DNA from: Cytobacillus stercorigallinarum
Lineage (GTDB): Bacteria; Bacillota; Bacilli; Bacillales; Cytobacillaceae
Assembly (NCBI RefSeq): GCF_014836495.1
Contig: NZ_JACSQT010000006.1
Span: forward strand, 62,001-126,000
Direction of reading: 5' to 3'
Length of the DNA stretch: 64,000 nucleotides
Shown: one piece after another, positions 1-9,071 of the stretch
Layout: every line of letters begins with the position of its first letter
Numbering within the stretch: the first letter of the stretch is position 1
Position numbers and translations under genes: made by a program
The notes under the pieces: generated by a model
What the model was told of the DNA's origin: nothing
Seen by the model: the letters and a program-made list of their open reading frames with translations, nothing else
Databases searched by the model: none

Positions 1-2
1 AA

Positions 3-629
3 TTAACGAAGCTCTCGTTCACTTCTTCTCCTAATAAATTTCAAGCACTAACAAGTCATAGTGAGATTGTTCATCTTCATGGCACATTAAAAGGTTTAGC
101 TGCAGATTTGATGAAGATTGCTAATGATGTTAGATGGCTTGCGAGTGGACCAAGAAGTGGGATTGGAGAATTAACGATCCCCGCTAATGAACCAGGAAGT
201 TCAATTATGCCAGGAAAAGTAAATCCAACACAAAGTGAAGCGTTGACAATGATTTCAAGTCAAGTATTTGGAAATGATGCAACGATAGGCTTTGCTGCAA
301 GTCAAGGGAATTTTGAATTAAATGTCTTTAAGCCAGTAATTATTTTTAATTTGCTACAAAGTATTACATTACTTAGTGATGGTATGAATTCATTTAATAA
401 AAATTGCATCGTTGGTTTAGAAGCTAATACTGAAAAAATTTCTCTTTTTGTTGATCAATCCCTCATGTTAGTGACAGCTTTAAATCCCCATATCGGGTAC
501 GAAAAGGCAGCTGAAATTGCTAAATTAGCTTTTAAAGAGGAGACAACATTGAAGGAAGCAGCATTAAAATCAGGATATATTACTGAAGATCAATATGATG
601 AATGGGTCGTACCAGAAAAAATGATCTAA
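3..629 (+). CDS. fumC: Class II fumarate hydratase, C-terminal part (5' end outside window)
   Basis: Fumarase converts fumarate to malate in the TCA cycle. The frame is open from base 3 and encodes the last 208 residues, about 45% of a usual ~462-aa class II enzyme. The fumarase/aspartase signature [11 protein letters not shown] is intact and is preceded by the [13 protein letters not shown] stretch. The C-terminal helical domain runs to the stop with no break. The reading frame continues upstream of the TTG at 108, so that codon is not the start. No promoter can be judged because the 5' part is missing. Family assignment is firm; the Bacillus name for this enzyme is also citG. Confidence 0.95.
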   Translation, partial: LTKLSFTSSPNKFQALTSHSEIVHLHGTLKGLAADLMKIANDVRWLASGPRSGIGELTIPANEPGSSIMPGKVNPTQSEALTMISSQVFGNDATIGFAASQGNFELNVFKPVIIFNLLQSITLLSDGMNSFNKNCIVGLEANTEKISLFVDQSLMLVTALNPHIGYEKAAEIAKLAFKEETTLKEAALKSGYITEDQYDEWVVPEKMI

Positions 630-637
630 ACAAATAA

Positions 638-660
638 AGCCCCCTAGATGATAGGGGGCT
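638..660. terminator. Bidirectional terminator between fumC and the SASP gene
   Basis: A 9-bp perfect stem (AGCCCCCTA / TAGGGGGCT) with a 5-base loop lies between the two convergent genes. The T-rich side is on the minus strand, so it best ends the SASP transcript but probably serves fumC too. Confidence 0.75.
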
Positions 661-685
661 AATCCATATTATTAAGTTTTGCAAC

Positions 686-886
686 TTAGAACTTTCCGCC
701 ACCAAGTTGTTGTTCAGCCATTTGAACAAGACGCTTAGTAATTTCTCCACCTACAGAACCGTTCGCACGAGATGTTGTTTCAGCACCAAGGTTAACTCCG
801 AATTCACTTGCGATTTCGTACTTCATTTGATCTAAAGCTTGAGATACTCCAGGTACTACTAATTGATTTGAAGATTGGTTTGCCAT
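686..886 (-). CDS. sspB: Alpha/beta-type small acid-soluble spore protein
   Basis: This 66-residue protein coats and protects DNA in the dormant spore and is degraded on germination. It shows the family pattern: N-terminal [20 protein letters not shown], then the germination-protease site region EIASEFGV, then [22 protein letters not shown] ribosome site precedes the ATG. Alpha/beta SASPs are nearly interchangeable in sequence; the name sspB rests on its position next to yheE. Such genes are normally read by forespore sigma-G, but I could not locate a convincing sigma-G promoter in the 330 bases upstream. Confidence 0.93.
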   Translation of the reverse strand: MANQSSNQLVVPGVSQALDQMKYEIASEFGVNLGAETTSRANGSVGGEITKRLVQMAEQQLGGGKF

Positions 887-1221
887 TGTGTTTCCACTCC
901 TCTAAATTTTTTTTTTTGGCTGGGTCAGTTGGTAGTGAACCAACGCAATTTTCTTTGCACCATATTTGGTTGAACCCATCGTTGTAGAAGTTTTAAGCGT
1001 GTTTGCCGCTTGTAATAGTTATTATGGATGAAATCTAAAAGATTATGCCTGAATATGTTTAGGGAATTATTTCCTAATAAAGTTTTGTTGTCTTGATATC
1101 GTGCATAGGGAGAAACAAAGGAAACATGATATAATATAAATCATCAATTTAAACGTCATTAAAAATTATTGATTAATGATGAATACCCTAATCATTGAAA
1201 ATGAGGTTAGAAGGTGAATAA
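887..1221. other. Divergent intergenic region between SASP and CstR-like genes
   Basis: No gene is seen. It holds a run of 11 T at 909-919 upstream of the SASP gene, a small inverted repeat GTTGGT/ACCAAC near 929-945, a TATAAT-like box at 1130-1135, and an inverted repeat TCATTAA (1156-1162) / TTAATGA (1173-1179) before the regulator gene. The ATACCC at about 1183 resembles half of a CsoR-family operator, but no matching half was found. Confidence 0.4.
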
Positions 1222-1482
1222 ATGCATTACACAGAGGATATGAAAAACAGGCTTAAAAGATTAGAAGGTCAAGTGAGAGGCGTATTGCGTATGATGGAAG
1301 AAGAGCAACATTGTAAAGATGTGGTGACACAGCTGTCAGCTATTCGCTCAGGCGTTGACCGAACGATTGGTTATGTCGTCGCAAAGAATTTGGAGGCTTG
1401 TATAAGAGAAGCAGATGCCGAAGATAAAAATGCAGAAGAAGCGATACAACAAGCTGTTAACATGATTGTGAAAAGTAGATAA
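1222..1482 (+). CDS. CsoR/FrmR-family repressor of the CstR (sulfur-sensing) type
   Basis: This 86-residue all-helical repressor belongs to the DUF156 CsoR family. Copper-sensing CsoR uses a Cys-His-Cys ligand set. Here Cys31 and Cys60 are present, but the histidine position four residues before the second Cys is Asn56 (KNLEAC). That Cys31/Cys60 pattern without His is the one known for CstR, which senses persulfides. RLEGQVRG near residues 13-20 is the conserved DNA-binding helix. No sulfide-oxidation (cst) genes are adjacent; the next genes are convergent. The gene stands alone and ends in a strong terminator. Family is firm; the ligand is inferred from residues only. Confidence 0.88.
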   Translation: MHYTEDMKNRLKRLEGQVRGVLRMMEEEQHCKDVVTQLSAIRSGVDRTIGYVVAKNLEACIREADAEDKNAEEAIQQAVNMIVKSR

Positions 1483-1498
1483 GGTGTTTTGTAAAAGG

Positions 1499-1530
1499 AA
1501 AGGAACGATTGTAAGCAATCGTTCCTTTTT
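1499..1530 (+). terminator. Terminator after the CstR-like gene
   Basis: A 13-bp perfect stem (AAAGGAACGATTG with its complement), a TAAG loop and a T-tail. The A-run on the other side lets it also end the convergent 64-aa gene. Confidence 0.85.
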
Positions 1531-1533
1531 ACT

Positions 1534-1728
1534 CTATTCTTCGTCACAGCAATGCGGAGGTTGTTCTTTTTCTATTTCTCTTGCTTCTTCGATATTCGTG
1601 TATTCCCCGCTAACATGCACAGTACCTCCGGACATCCCTTCGTTAATATAACGATCAACATCGAGGAAGACTTCATCACGTCCTTCATATGGTAAATCTT
1701 TTTTTATATCGTCTTTTTTGTTTGCCAT
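1534..1728 (-). CDS. Small hypothetical acidic protein (DUF4025/YozP-like)
   Basis: A 64-residue, hydrophilic, acidic protein with a clear start: AGGAGG lies 8 bases before the ATG. The central DRYINEGMSGGTVHVSGEY segment and the C-terminal acidic helix resemble the small Bacillus DUF4025 proteins of unknown function. It ends in a Cys-Cys pair (HCCDEE), which could bind metal or form disulfides; this is only an observation. It shares a bidirectional terminator with the convergent regulator. The function is unknown. Confidence 0.7.
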   Translation of the reverse strand: MANKKDDIKKDLPYEGRDEVFLDVDRYINEGMSGGTVHVSGEYTNIEEAREIEKEQPPHCCDEE

Positions 1729-1780
1729 AATCGAACCTCCTTAATTTCAGAAGAATGGATTCATATTCTTCCACAATTCT

Positions 1781-1993
1781 TTACCGGTCATACACATGGT
1801 AAAGCATGAGTTCGTGTATATGGCTTTTTAATTTCTCCTCATGATTTTGGTCAGGAATAGTGGATAACCATTCGATTTTTCCATCACGATGATAAATACC
1901 TAAATACTTTTTGCCATAATGAAAAAAAGAAAATTTCCAGCCTGGTAATTCTTTGTTTTCATATAATGATTGAAATTGAAAATGTGAAATCAT
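1781..1993 (-). CDS. yheE: YheE family protein
   Basis: A 70-residue protein that starts MISHFQFQSLYENKELPGWKF and carries the GIYHRDGKIEWL motif typical of YheE (DUF5342). GGAGGAG lies just upstream of the ATG. Its place between the yheC/yheD cluster and the SASP gene is the same as in B. subtilis. No membrane segment or signal peptide is present. The function of the family is unknown; the neighbours suggest a sporulation link. Confidence 0.85.
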   Translation of the reverse strand: MISHFQFQSLYENKELPGWKFSFFHYGKKYLGIYHRDGKIEWLSTIPDQNHEEKLKSHIHELMLYHVYDR

Positions 1994-2058
1994 GATTACT
2001 CCTCCTTATTCTCATTTTAACTTGAATAGAGGAGTTCTGAAATGAAAATAAACATAAA

Positions 2059-3246
2059 TTAATGAGGAAAAATGGGAAAACCACTTAATTGCATACATAA
2101 GTGACAAATGGCTTTTATTCGTTTGTTTTCAATATGCTCTTCATCAAAACTCATAGGCTTTGAATTTACCTCATACAAGTAGAATTTCCCATTAACATCT
2201 TTACCAATATCTAATGAGAATTCTCCAAATAAACCAAGGTGTTCATTAAATAAATGACCGACCTCTTGTATTATGGCATTAAAAAATATATCATCATCTT
2301 CTTTAGCGAGCAGTTCATAAGGCAGTATCTTCCCGCCGTGAGGGACATGTGTTGTTACTTGTTGGTGATTGCTAGATTGCCTTATACCGATGCCAGAAAT
2401 GATAAAATGGTTCTCTGTCTTATGCGATAATATTCTAAAATCATACCTTGAACCATTATATAATGCTGGTTCAATCGCTTCTTGTATGATATATGGACCT
2501 TTAGCTAAATAAATTTTTAATTCATGCCATAATTCGTTAAAGGTCGCGAGCTGTTTTGTTAGATGAACCCCTTCCATTAAATAGTGATTTTCCTGTGCGA
2601 AGATTCGAAAGATCCCCTTTCCTTTCGAACTACTTACGGGTTTGATATATATATCTTGTTTATCTTCCATCCAATCATGTAGCATTTTTTTAGAAGTTAA
2701 TAACGTAGTTTCTGGTAATAAAGGTTTTAATGTGGGAGATTGTTTTAATAAATGGTGCATTTCCAATTTGTTAATAAAACAGGGATTGAAAAAAGGAATA
2801 TTATGTTTTTGTAAGAGTGATGTAAGTGCAGCAAAATCAGTATCTTCTTCTAGGTTGCGAAAAGGAATACGGTTATATACGACATCTGGTAATGGGGATG
2901 AGACCTGTATCCATTTCCCTAGAGCAGGATGAAATGTATAGCCAGTCATAAGTGAATTTCCTAAATCTTCTTGCGTAAAGACGATGGATAATGCGCCTAT
3001 CTTAAAAAAATGTTGCACAAGAGATAAAAATAGCGGACCATTGCCCGCTAATTTTTTGTTTTTTCCTTTGCTTGTTAAGATTCCTATAATTGGACCGATA
3101 CGGTGAGAATCTTCATTTAATGAGAATGGCACCCATTTTTTTGAATAATGAAAGAGTTTTTCTGTTTTTATTTTATTTTTTCCAAACATTTTTTCTTGCG
3201 CATGATACCACTTTTGGGATAAGGGGTCATAGTAGGTAGTACTCAT
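2059..3246 (-). CDS. YheC/YheD family ATP-grasp protein, paralogue 4
   Basis: This 395-residue protein is the last gene of a four-gene run of YheC/YheD ATP-grasp proteins. The family is tied to the spore coat in B. subtilis. It has the GPIIGILTS segment near residue 51, the PDVVYNRIPFR motif near 120, the ATP-grasp lysine/glycine loop YIKPVSSSKGKGI near 200-212, and the metal-binding end motif EVNSKP near 360. It is shorter than paralogues 1 and 3 because the N-terminal ~50-residue extension is missing. Its ATG overlaps the previous stop by 4 bases, which indicates translational coupling. The substrate is unknown. Confidence 0.88.
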   Translation of the reverse strand: MSTTYYDPLSQKWYHAQEKMFGKNKIKTEKLFHYSKKWVPFSLNEDSHRIGPIIGILTSKGKNKKLAGNGPLFLSLVQHFFKIGALSIVFTQEDLGNSLMTGYTFHPALGKWIQVSSPLPDVVYNRIPFRNLEEDTDFAALTSLLQKHNIPFFNPCFINKLEMHHLLKQSPTLKPLLPETTLLTSKKMLHDWMEDKQDIYIKPVSSSKGKGIFRIFAQENHYLMEGVHLTKQLATFNELWHELKIYLAKGPYIIQEAIEPALYNGSRYDFRILSHKTENHFIISGIGIRQSSNHQQVTTHVPHGGKILPYELLAKEDDDIFFNAIIQEVGHLFNEHLGLFGEFSLDIGKDVNGKFYLYEVNSKPMSFDEEHIENKRIKAICHLCMQLSGFPIFPH

Positions 3247-4616
3247 TTAAATAATGCCTCAGGGCTTTTCATTGCTTGTTCTGTTAAATAGATACTATAG
3301 GCTAAAGAAAGCTTACGTGTTAAAAAATCAAATTTTTTCATACTTGGATGTGTAAAGATTGAGCGTCCTGGTTTAGAATTTGCTTCAAAAAACCAAACTT
3401 TCCCTTTCTGGTCGATACCTAAGTCAAATCCTATTTCTGCGACAAGACCTTCCATATTGTTTTCTATTGCTTCGCTTAATTTTAATGAAGCTGTTTGCAA
3501 TTTCTTTGCAATTTCTTTTCTTTCAATTGGATCTTCGAAAATTTCATCTAATGATTGAATGGTACCTCCACTTTTTACATGGGTTGTAACACTTCCGTTT
3601 CCAGCCACTTTTGCTGCACAAGCAGTAACGTTCCACTGTCCTGTGGAATCTTTATTCGTGTGGACACGAAAATCAATGGAGCATTTCTCTTTCTTCAGCA
3701 AATAAATACCCTGTTGGATAATCATTCTTTCGAGGTTTTTACCTGCAAAAATATGCTTCATTAACCCTTCAAGACTAGAGAATTTCTTCAGTTTGTTCAT
3801 ACCGGCTTTTAAATCTCTGTACCGACAATAATAAACACTGTCTTGCTTGTTATAAATAATCTGATGAACACCTAATCCTAAACTGCCATTCATTGGTTTA
3901 ATGTATATATGACTATATTTGGAAAGCATATTTTCAATTGCGGAATAGGAGCTAAATGGCTGTGTTTCAGGTAAATACTCCGAAATTTCTTCCACTTGAA
4001 ATAAACGATCATAAATATCCATTTTATTGAAAAAGCCTGGGTTATACCAAGGAATTAAATATTCTTGCTCTAATCGTGCTTTGGCTTCTTTTTGTTGTTT
4101 TTGCCGTTCACTCTTTCTATTTGGAAGACGATCATATATGACGTTTGGGAAAGGCACTTCAATGGTCTTCCATCCATTTTGTAAATAGAATAAACCTTGG
4201 ATAGTGCCTGTATCCCAATTGATATGCTTCTCCCCAAATACGAACGGAATTGCACCGACACTAGAACTTACAGATAAGAGTTTAGAAAAAATAATGGAGC
4301 GATCACCGATAGGTCGCATAGGAAATGGTGTAAACCCTGACGTGAAGATACCAACAAGGGGTCCAATTGTTAAGGTTTCATCATGTATGAAAATATGAAG
4401 CGGATGCTTGACATAAGGGAAGAAAATGTTTGTAGCGAGATCCTCACTGATGGTGATTGATTGCTTTGAGCTTGGTTGTTGCTTAAATTTTGCATCAATG
4501 GTAACTGTACCGAAATTTAATTTGTAAAGGGCAGTATCTAGATTTAAATGGTTTGGCAAGAATACACAGCCTCTATCATCTGATGAGATATCTATCATAA
4601 ATGTTTGATTCTTCAT
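3243..4616 (-). CDS. yheD: YheD-like endospore coat-associated ATP-grasp protein, paralogue 3
   Basis: A 457-residue YheC/YheD family protein, close to B. subtilis YheD in length (recalled as 453). It has an N-terminal extension of about 85 residues, then LTIGPLVGIFTSG, the PNVIYDRLPNRK motif, the ATP-grasp loop YIKPMNGSLGLGV near residue 240, and FEANSKPGRSIF near 418. B. subtilis YheD forms rings around the forespore during coat assembly. It lies 4 bases after the 358-aa yheC-like gene and overlaps the next gene, so all four are probably one transcript. Assigning yheD to this copy rests on length and order. Confidence 0.85.
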   Translation of the reverse strand: MKNQTFMIDISSDDRGCVFLPNHLNLDTALYKLNFGTVTIDAKFKQQPSSKQSITISEDLATNIFFPYVKHPLHIFIHDETLTIGPLVGIFTSGFTPFPMRPIGDRSIIFSKLLSVSSSVGAIPFVFGEKHINWDTGTIQGLFYLQNGWKTIEVPFPNVIYDRLPNRKSERQKQQKEAKARLEQEYLIPWYNPGFFNKMDIYDRLFQVEEISEYLPETQPFSSYSAIENMLSKYSHIYIKPMNGSLGLGVHQIIYNKQDSVYYCRYRDLKAGMNKLKKFSSLEGLMKHIFAGKNLERMIIQQGIYLLKKEKCSIDFRVHTNKDSTGQWNVTACAAKVAGNGSVTTHVKSGGTIQSLDEIFEDPIERKEIAKKLQTASLKLSEAIENNMEGLVAEIGFDLGIDQKGKVWFFEANSKPGRSIFTHPSMKKFDFLTRKLSLAYSIYLTEQAMKSPEALFK

Positions 4617-4620
4617 TTTT

Positions 4621-5697
4621 TCACTTCCTTTCAGTTAAAGCCTGCTGTGATAATAGATAGTCCCCATACTTAAATGGAGAAGTGTAAAGGACATCAGCTA
4701 ATTGTGGGTTTGTTTGTAAAACCAATTTTCTCCCTGGTTTAGAGTTAATATCAAGAATCCAGATGCCACCTTCTTGATCAATTCCAATATCAATACCGAG
4801 TTCAAATAGTGTAGAAAAGCATGATTCCATAATTGAGGGAAGAATAAATAATATTTCTTTTAATTCTTCTTGTAAAAACGACTTTTGGCTTTTTGGAATA
4901 CTATCTAACCAACGCTCATAAGGGGAAGTTGTTCCACCAGCACTTAAATTAGAGATAATGCCATTTTCATGACCAGTTCGCATGGCTCTTGCTCGTTCTT
5001 TCCATTCACCGTATGCATCTTTTTGCAAAAAAACGCGTAAATCAAACGGGCGATTCTGTTGGTCAACGAGTAATAAAAAAGGTTGGATGAGATATTGATA
5101 TCTCTTTGTCAGCCTCTCTAGCCAGACCATTGCTTTATGAATGGGAAGTGTTTGTTTAATCTGTTTAGAGCCTTTGTCAGTTTTGATAATCACTGAGTCA
5201 CCTTCGATTGAGATAACATAAATACCTATACCTTGTGAACCGTTTACTGGCTTTAATACGAGTGGAGCCTGCTTTTTTAATTGTTTAATGAAAGATTTTG
5301 CTGAAGTGAATGAATCTGAATGCAGTAAATAAGGAGCGAGTCTAGAATGTTTTAATGCATCATATATTTCTAGTTTATTTGGAAGTCCTTGACCTAAGAA
5401 TTGAGTCTTACCACTATTTTTTAACCAATTAGTAATGACTTTGCATTTTTTTGAATGATCATCTTCTTGATAAAAGCAGCGGTCATATAACAGTTCAGGT
5501 AACGGAAAAATCGCCGACTCCCATAGCTCTGTTTCTTCATTAAATCGCTCTCCATTTACTTCATTATTGTGTGGTAGTATGTTTTTCGGGATAAAACGAA
5601 AGCATTGATAGCCATGATGTTTAGCTTGTGAAGCAATCGCTGTGATATAGGTCCTTTCACTTGTTTCATAAAGAGTCATAATACCAAGTGTTTTCAT
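4621..5697 (-). CDS. yheC: YheC-like endospore coat-associated ATP-grasp protein, paralogue 2
   Basis: A 358-residue YheC/YheD protein that lacks the N-terminal extension and starts directly at MKTLGIMTLYETSERTY, as YheC does. Family landmarks are PELLYDRCFY, the ATP-grasp loop LKPVNGSQGIGIYVI near residues 147-160, and LDINSKPGRKLV near 318. AGGAGG precedes the ATG. It is followed after 4 bases by the yheD-like gene. The length fits YheC (about 360 aa). A sporulation role is inferred from the family; the chemistry and substrate of the ATP-grasp domain are unknown. Confidence 0.85.
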   Translation of the reverse strand: MKTLGIMTLYETSERTYITAIASQAKHHGYQCFRFIPKNILPHNNEVNGERFNEETELWESAIFPLPELLYDRCFYQEDDHSKKCKVITNWLKNSGKTQFLGQGLPNKLEIYDALKHSRLAPYLLHSDSFTSAKSFIKQLKKQAPLVLKPVNGSQGIGIYVISIEGDSVIIKTDKGSKQIKQTLPIHKAMVWLERLTKRYQYLIQPFLLLVDQQNRPFDLRVFLQKDAYGEWKERARAMRTGHENGIISNLSAGGTTSPYERWLDSIPKSQKSFLQEELKEILFILPSIMESCFSTLFELGIDIGIDQEGGIWILDINSKPGRKLVLQTNPQLADVLYTSPFKYGDYLLSQQALTERK

Positions 5698-5718
5698 GCT
5701 GATTTCTCCTCCTAATGA

Positions 5719-7080
5719 TCATGTTGAAAAAGCTAAAAAAGTGCAGTACTCTACAAGTGCTCTTGCAGAGGGTCTAATCTGATTAAATTGACTATCCATT
5801 TGTTTAGATGGCTTAGAGTTTGCTTCAATCATCCACAATTGGCCTTCATAATCAACGCCTATATCAATACCAAGTTCCCCATAAAGGCCAAATGTTTTTT
5901 GATCAATCATTGTGCATAGTTCTATTGAAATCTCTTTCATTAATGCTAATATTTGTCTTGCTGTGGTTTTATCAAATAGTGTAGTTAAAAGTGCTAATGG
6001 TTTTCTCATTTCCCCGCCCTGTGCAAGATTGGATACAAATTGTTCTGCATTAGAGATTCGGGCTACAGTAGAAGTAACCTTCCATATGTTTTGCCTATTT
6101 TTATGACATAGAATGCGAAAGTCAATCGGTCTTTTGTTGAGTTGAATTAGTGGTATTCCTTCTTGGATAATATAATTACTTGTGTGATGCTCCTTCTCAA
6201 ATTGCGATATGAAGCGCTCAATATGATGGAAATGGTGAGCTGTTCTTGCCTTTTTTCCCGATGAGTAGCCAACGGTGTACGAATCATTATTTTTCCGTAT
6301 ATGAATAATTTGTTTGCCCTGACGTCCATTTACAGGTTTTATGAAGATAGATGAATACTTTTGGATAAAATGAAGTAACTGTTCTTTCGAATAATTTTCT
6401 GTTTCTGGTAAATAGGTACGTAAATGGGTTTCGTCGAATAAGTATTCATATACCTCTTTCTTTGATAAAAATTGTTCATTAAAAAAGGGGATGGCATATT
6501 TGTATAGTAGATTTTTTAGGTTTTTAAAGCTAGGTGAGTTTTCAATCTTTCTAGAGTGAACACGGTTATAAATAACATCAGGCAATGGGAGTAGTTGTTT
6601 CTTCCATTCTCCCTCGATATTTATATAACCAAGGACTTCTGTTTCTTTAATATCTTTGGGATGACAAACATAAGTAATTCCTCCTAAAAGGTCAACCGTT
6701 TGATTGATTTCTTGGCAAAATTGATGTATGGTGCGAAAATGTGGAGGAGATTGATCTGCAATTTCAAAAAAGTCAGTCATGATAGCAATAATTGGCCCGA
6801 GTGACAATACCTTGCTTTGAACAATATAATTAACAAGCATAAGGTGGCCTTCAAGTGGTATATTGAAATAATCGAATACAGATTGACTAATGAACAGTTC
6901 CTTTTCATCTACTTGACGATAAATGATGCGAATGGTTAATTGTTTTTGTCCTAATGATAAAAGGATGCTCTCCTCATTAGTAATTAGTAAATGTTTTGCT
7001 AATGCTGGGTTGAGCTCTAGAACCATCTTATTTTCATATGGAAGAACTCTAATTTTAATGTTTGTATATCGTGTCATCAT
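5719..7080 (-). CDS. YheC/YheD family ATP-grasp protein, paralogue 1
   Basis: The first gene of the run, 453 residues, with the N-terminal extension also seen in paralogue 3. Landmarks are LGPIIAIMTDF, LPDVIYNRVHSRK, the ATP-grasp loop FIKPVNGRQGKQI near residue 240, and EANSKPSKQMDS near 422. The loop reads GRQGKQI, where the other copies have a further glycine after the lysine or leucine, so nucleotide handling may differ. Two ATG codons stand in tandem; either could be used. It is divergent from yheB with a 140-base gap that should hold both promoters. Confidence 0.86.
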   Translation of the reverse strand: MMTRYTNIKIRVLPYENKMVLELNPALAKHLLITNEESILLSLGQKQLTIRIIYRQVDEKELFISQSVFDYFNIPLEGHLMLVNYIVQSKVLSLGPIIAIMTDFFEIADQSPPHFRTIHQFCQEINQTVDLLGGITYVCHPKDIKETEVLGYINIEGEWKKQLLPLPDVIYNRVHSRKIENSPSFKNLKNLLYKYAIPFFNEQFLSKKEVYEYLFDETHLRTYLPETENYSKEQLLHFIQKYSSIFIKPVNGRQGKQIIHIRKNNDSYTVGYSSGKKARTAHHFHHIERFISQFEKEHHTSNYIIQEGIPLIQLNKRPIDFRILCHKNRQNIWKVTSTVARISNAEQFVSNLAQGGEMRKPLALLTTLFDKTTARQILALMKEISIELCTMIDQKTFGLYGELGIDIGVDYEGQLWMIEANSKPSKQMDSQFNQIRPSARALVEYCTFLAFST

Positions 7081-7220
7081 GAATCCCCATTTGCCCGCAC
7101 GAAGCGAGTAATTATATAATAAAAATCTAGGCGAATGCTGATACGCTATCTTATGAATGGCAAGGTAAATTGGTGCGATTGCACAAAGAATTTGGTGAAA
7201 GAAGAAAGGTAGAGAGCGGA

Positions 7221-8363
7221 ATGAAAGAAATTTTCACGACCCTGTTTATGATGGTGGCTACTGGTGCCATCATTGGAGGAGTTACAAATTATTTAGCCAT
7301 TAAAATGATATTTAAGCCATATAAGGCAATTTATATTGGGAAATGGCGTCTTCCTTTTACCCCAGGTTTGATTCCTAAACGTAGAGGTGAGATGGCCGAA
7401 CAAATGGGTAAGCTTGTCATTAATCATTTGTTAACACCAGAAGGGATACAAAAGAAACTACAAAATGAACGTTTTCAATCTATGCTGACGCAATTTGCTG
7501 CTGTAGAAGTAGAAAAGAAATTGAAAACAGAAGAAACGTTAGAGCAACTGTTGGAACAATTAGATATAAACGAACCGGCAAAAATGGCTGAGGATAAGAT
7601 AGGTACGTTTTTAGAGATTAAATATGAAAATTGGATGCGTGAAAATCAAGATGTAGCTATTAAAGAAATCATTCCACAAAAGCTGGTAGGTAAAGTGGAG
7701 GGTGAGTTGCCACAACTAAGCAATTGGATTGTACAATCAGCAAAGAATTATTTCGCAAGTGAAGAAGGAAAAGAAAGTATTCAAAGGATGGCCGATGATT
7801 TTGTCCAAAAACGAAGTGGTATGATTAAAAGTATGCTACAAATGTTTTTAGGTAATGTGAAATTAGGGGAAAAACTCCAACCTGAAATCATAAAATTCTT
7901 AAATCATCCTGGGACAGAGGAGCTGTTAACATCACTCCTTAGAAAAGAATGGCGAAAATTATTAGACAAAAGAACTGCTGAGTTTGAAGAAAAGATAGGA
8001 AGAGATAGCCTTCTTCAATTCATCAAGCAGACTGTTTTCCGATTCGTTCAAGTTCATGAAATATTTCAAATGCCAATTAGTCAACTAACAGCAACGATAA
8101 GACCTTATATCATTTCTGAACTTATCCCGAAAGCTTCAGTTGGATTAAGTAAACTATTAGCTGATAAAATATCAGTTTTAATGGAAAAAATGAAGCTCAA
8201 TGAAATTGTAAAAGAACAGGTGGACTCATTTTCTGTTGAAAGGTTAGAGGAAATGGTGTTCTCGATTATTAATAAGGAATTAAGAATGATTACATTTCTA
8301 GGTGCCTTACTGGGTGGTCTAGTAGGTGTGTTTCAAGGTATTTCTGCCATTTGGATATTATAA
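7221..8363 (+). CDS. yheB: DUF445 family membrane protein YheB
   Basis: A 380-residue DUF445 protein. The N-terminal membrane segment (MKEIFTTLFMMVATGAIIGG) is followed by TNYLAIKMIFKP and the family motif FTPGLIPKRRGEMAEQMG. A second hydrophobic segment at the extreme C-terminus (FLGALLGGLVGVFQGISAIW) anchors the other end. The middle is helical and charged. The ATG at 7221 is preferred to the upstream in-frame GTG/TTG codons because it begins the hydrophobic segment and has an AAAGG site. In B. subtilis yheB lies beside yheC, as here. The function is unknown. Confidence 0.88.
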   Translation: MKEIFTTLFMMVATGAIIGGVTNYLAIKMIFKPYKAIYIGKWRLPFTPGLIPKRRGEMAEQMGKLVINHLLTPEGIQKKLQNERFQSMLTQFAAVEVEKKLKTEETLEQLLEQLDINEPAKMAEDKIGTFLEIKYENWMRENQDVAIKEIIPQKLVGKVEGELPQLSNWIVQSAKNYFASEEGKESIQRMADDFVQKRSGMIKSMLQMFLGNVKLGEKLQPEIIKFLNHPGTEELLTSLLRKEWRKLLDKRTAEFEEKIGRDSLLQFIKQTVFRFVQVHEIFQMPISQLTATIRPYIISELIPKASVGLSKLLADKISVLMEKMKLNEIVKEQVDSFSVERLEEMVFSIINKELRMITFLGALLGGLVGVFQGISAIWIL

Positions 8364-8448
8364 ATCCTTATCAATTATAGGTTTTCCCTCGATTTTACTT
8401 CCATTGTCTGTTATAGTGGGGGAAGTCTATGAAAAGGAAGTGTTCAAT

Positions 8449-8799
8449 TTGGCAAATAATTTACAAGACGCAGCAATCGCATTAGAAAAGGCAATCCGTG
8501 AAAGCAATGAATATCAAAGCTTAAAGGATTCTTATGATAAGGTGAATGCAGATCCATCAGCTAAATCGATGTTTGATAACTTTAGAAATATTCAAATACA
8601 GTTGCAACAGAAGCAAATGTCTGGTCAAGAAATCACACAAGAAGAAGTGGATCAAGCGCAAAAAACAGTTGCACTTGTACAACAACACGAACTGATTTCT
8701 AAACTAATGGCAGATGAACAAAAAATGAGCGAAGTGATTACAGACTTAAACAAAACAATCATGAAGCCCCTTGAAGATTTATATGGTGCAGCCGAGTAA
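8449..8799 (+). CDS. yheA: YlbF/YmcA family protein YheA
   Basis: A 116-residue helical protein of the YlbF/YmcA superfamily. It starts ANNLQDAAIALEKAIRES and is matched along its length by the family pattern of a long N-terminal helix and a Gln-rich middle helix. The start is TTG at 8449, 8 bases after AAGGAAG; the open frame further upstream overlaps yheB and reads a non-conserved hydrophobic leader, so it was rejected. YlbF and YmcA act with YaaT on RNase Y and sporulation or biofilm control, but YheA itself has no settled role. A strong terminator follows. Confidence 0.87.
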   Translation: MANNLQDAAIALEKAIRESNEYQSLKDSYDKVNADPSAKSMFDNFRNIQIQLQQKQMSGQEITQEEVDQAQKTVALVQQHELISKLMADEQKMSEVITDLNKTIMKPLEDLYGAAE

Positions 8800-8830
8800 G
8801 ATATGAGTTAGACTTAGCTCTAATGGCAAA

Positions 8831-8870
8831 AACACAAACCTTGCTTTCAACAGCAAAGTTTGTGTTTTTT
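8831..8870 (+). terminator. Terminator after yheA
   Basis: A 15-base arm with one mismatch (AACACAAAC, C-A, TTGCT against AGCAA, GTTTGTGTT), a 6-base loop, and 7 T at the end. Confidence 0.85.
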
Positions 8871-9071
8871 TGCGTGCAGATTTAACAACTCAATTTCTTC
8901 TTTAAGATGTGAATGTCTATATCCAAATAAGAGCCGGAGGGATAACCAGATAAGTTTATAGTCAAAAAGAGAATAAGCTTCATTTACTCTAAATCTTCCT
9001 GTTCTATTTTCTGTTTCAGGTACATAAAAGTGTCATAAGGACAATTTTCATCCAGAATAGGGGGCAAAAAG

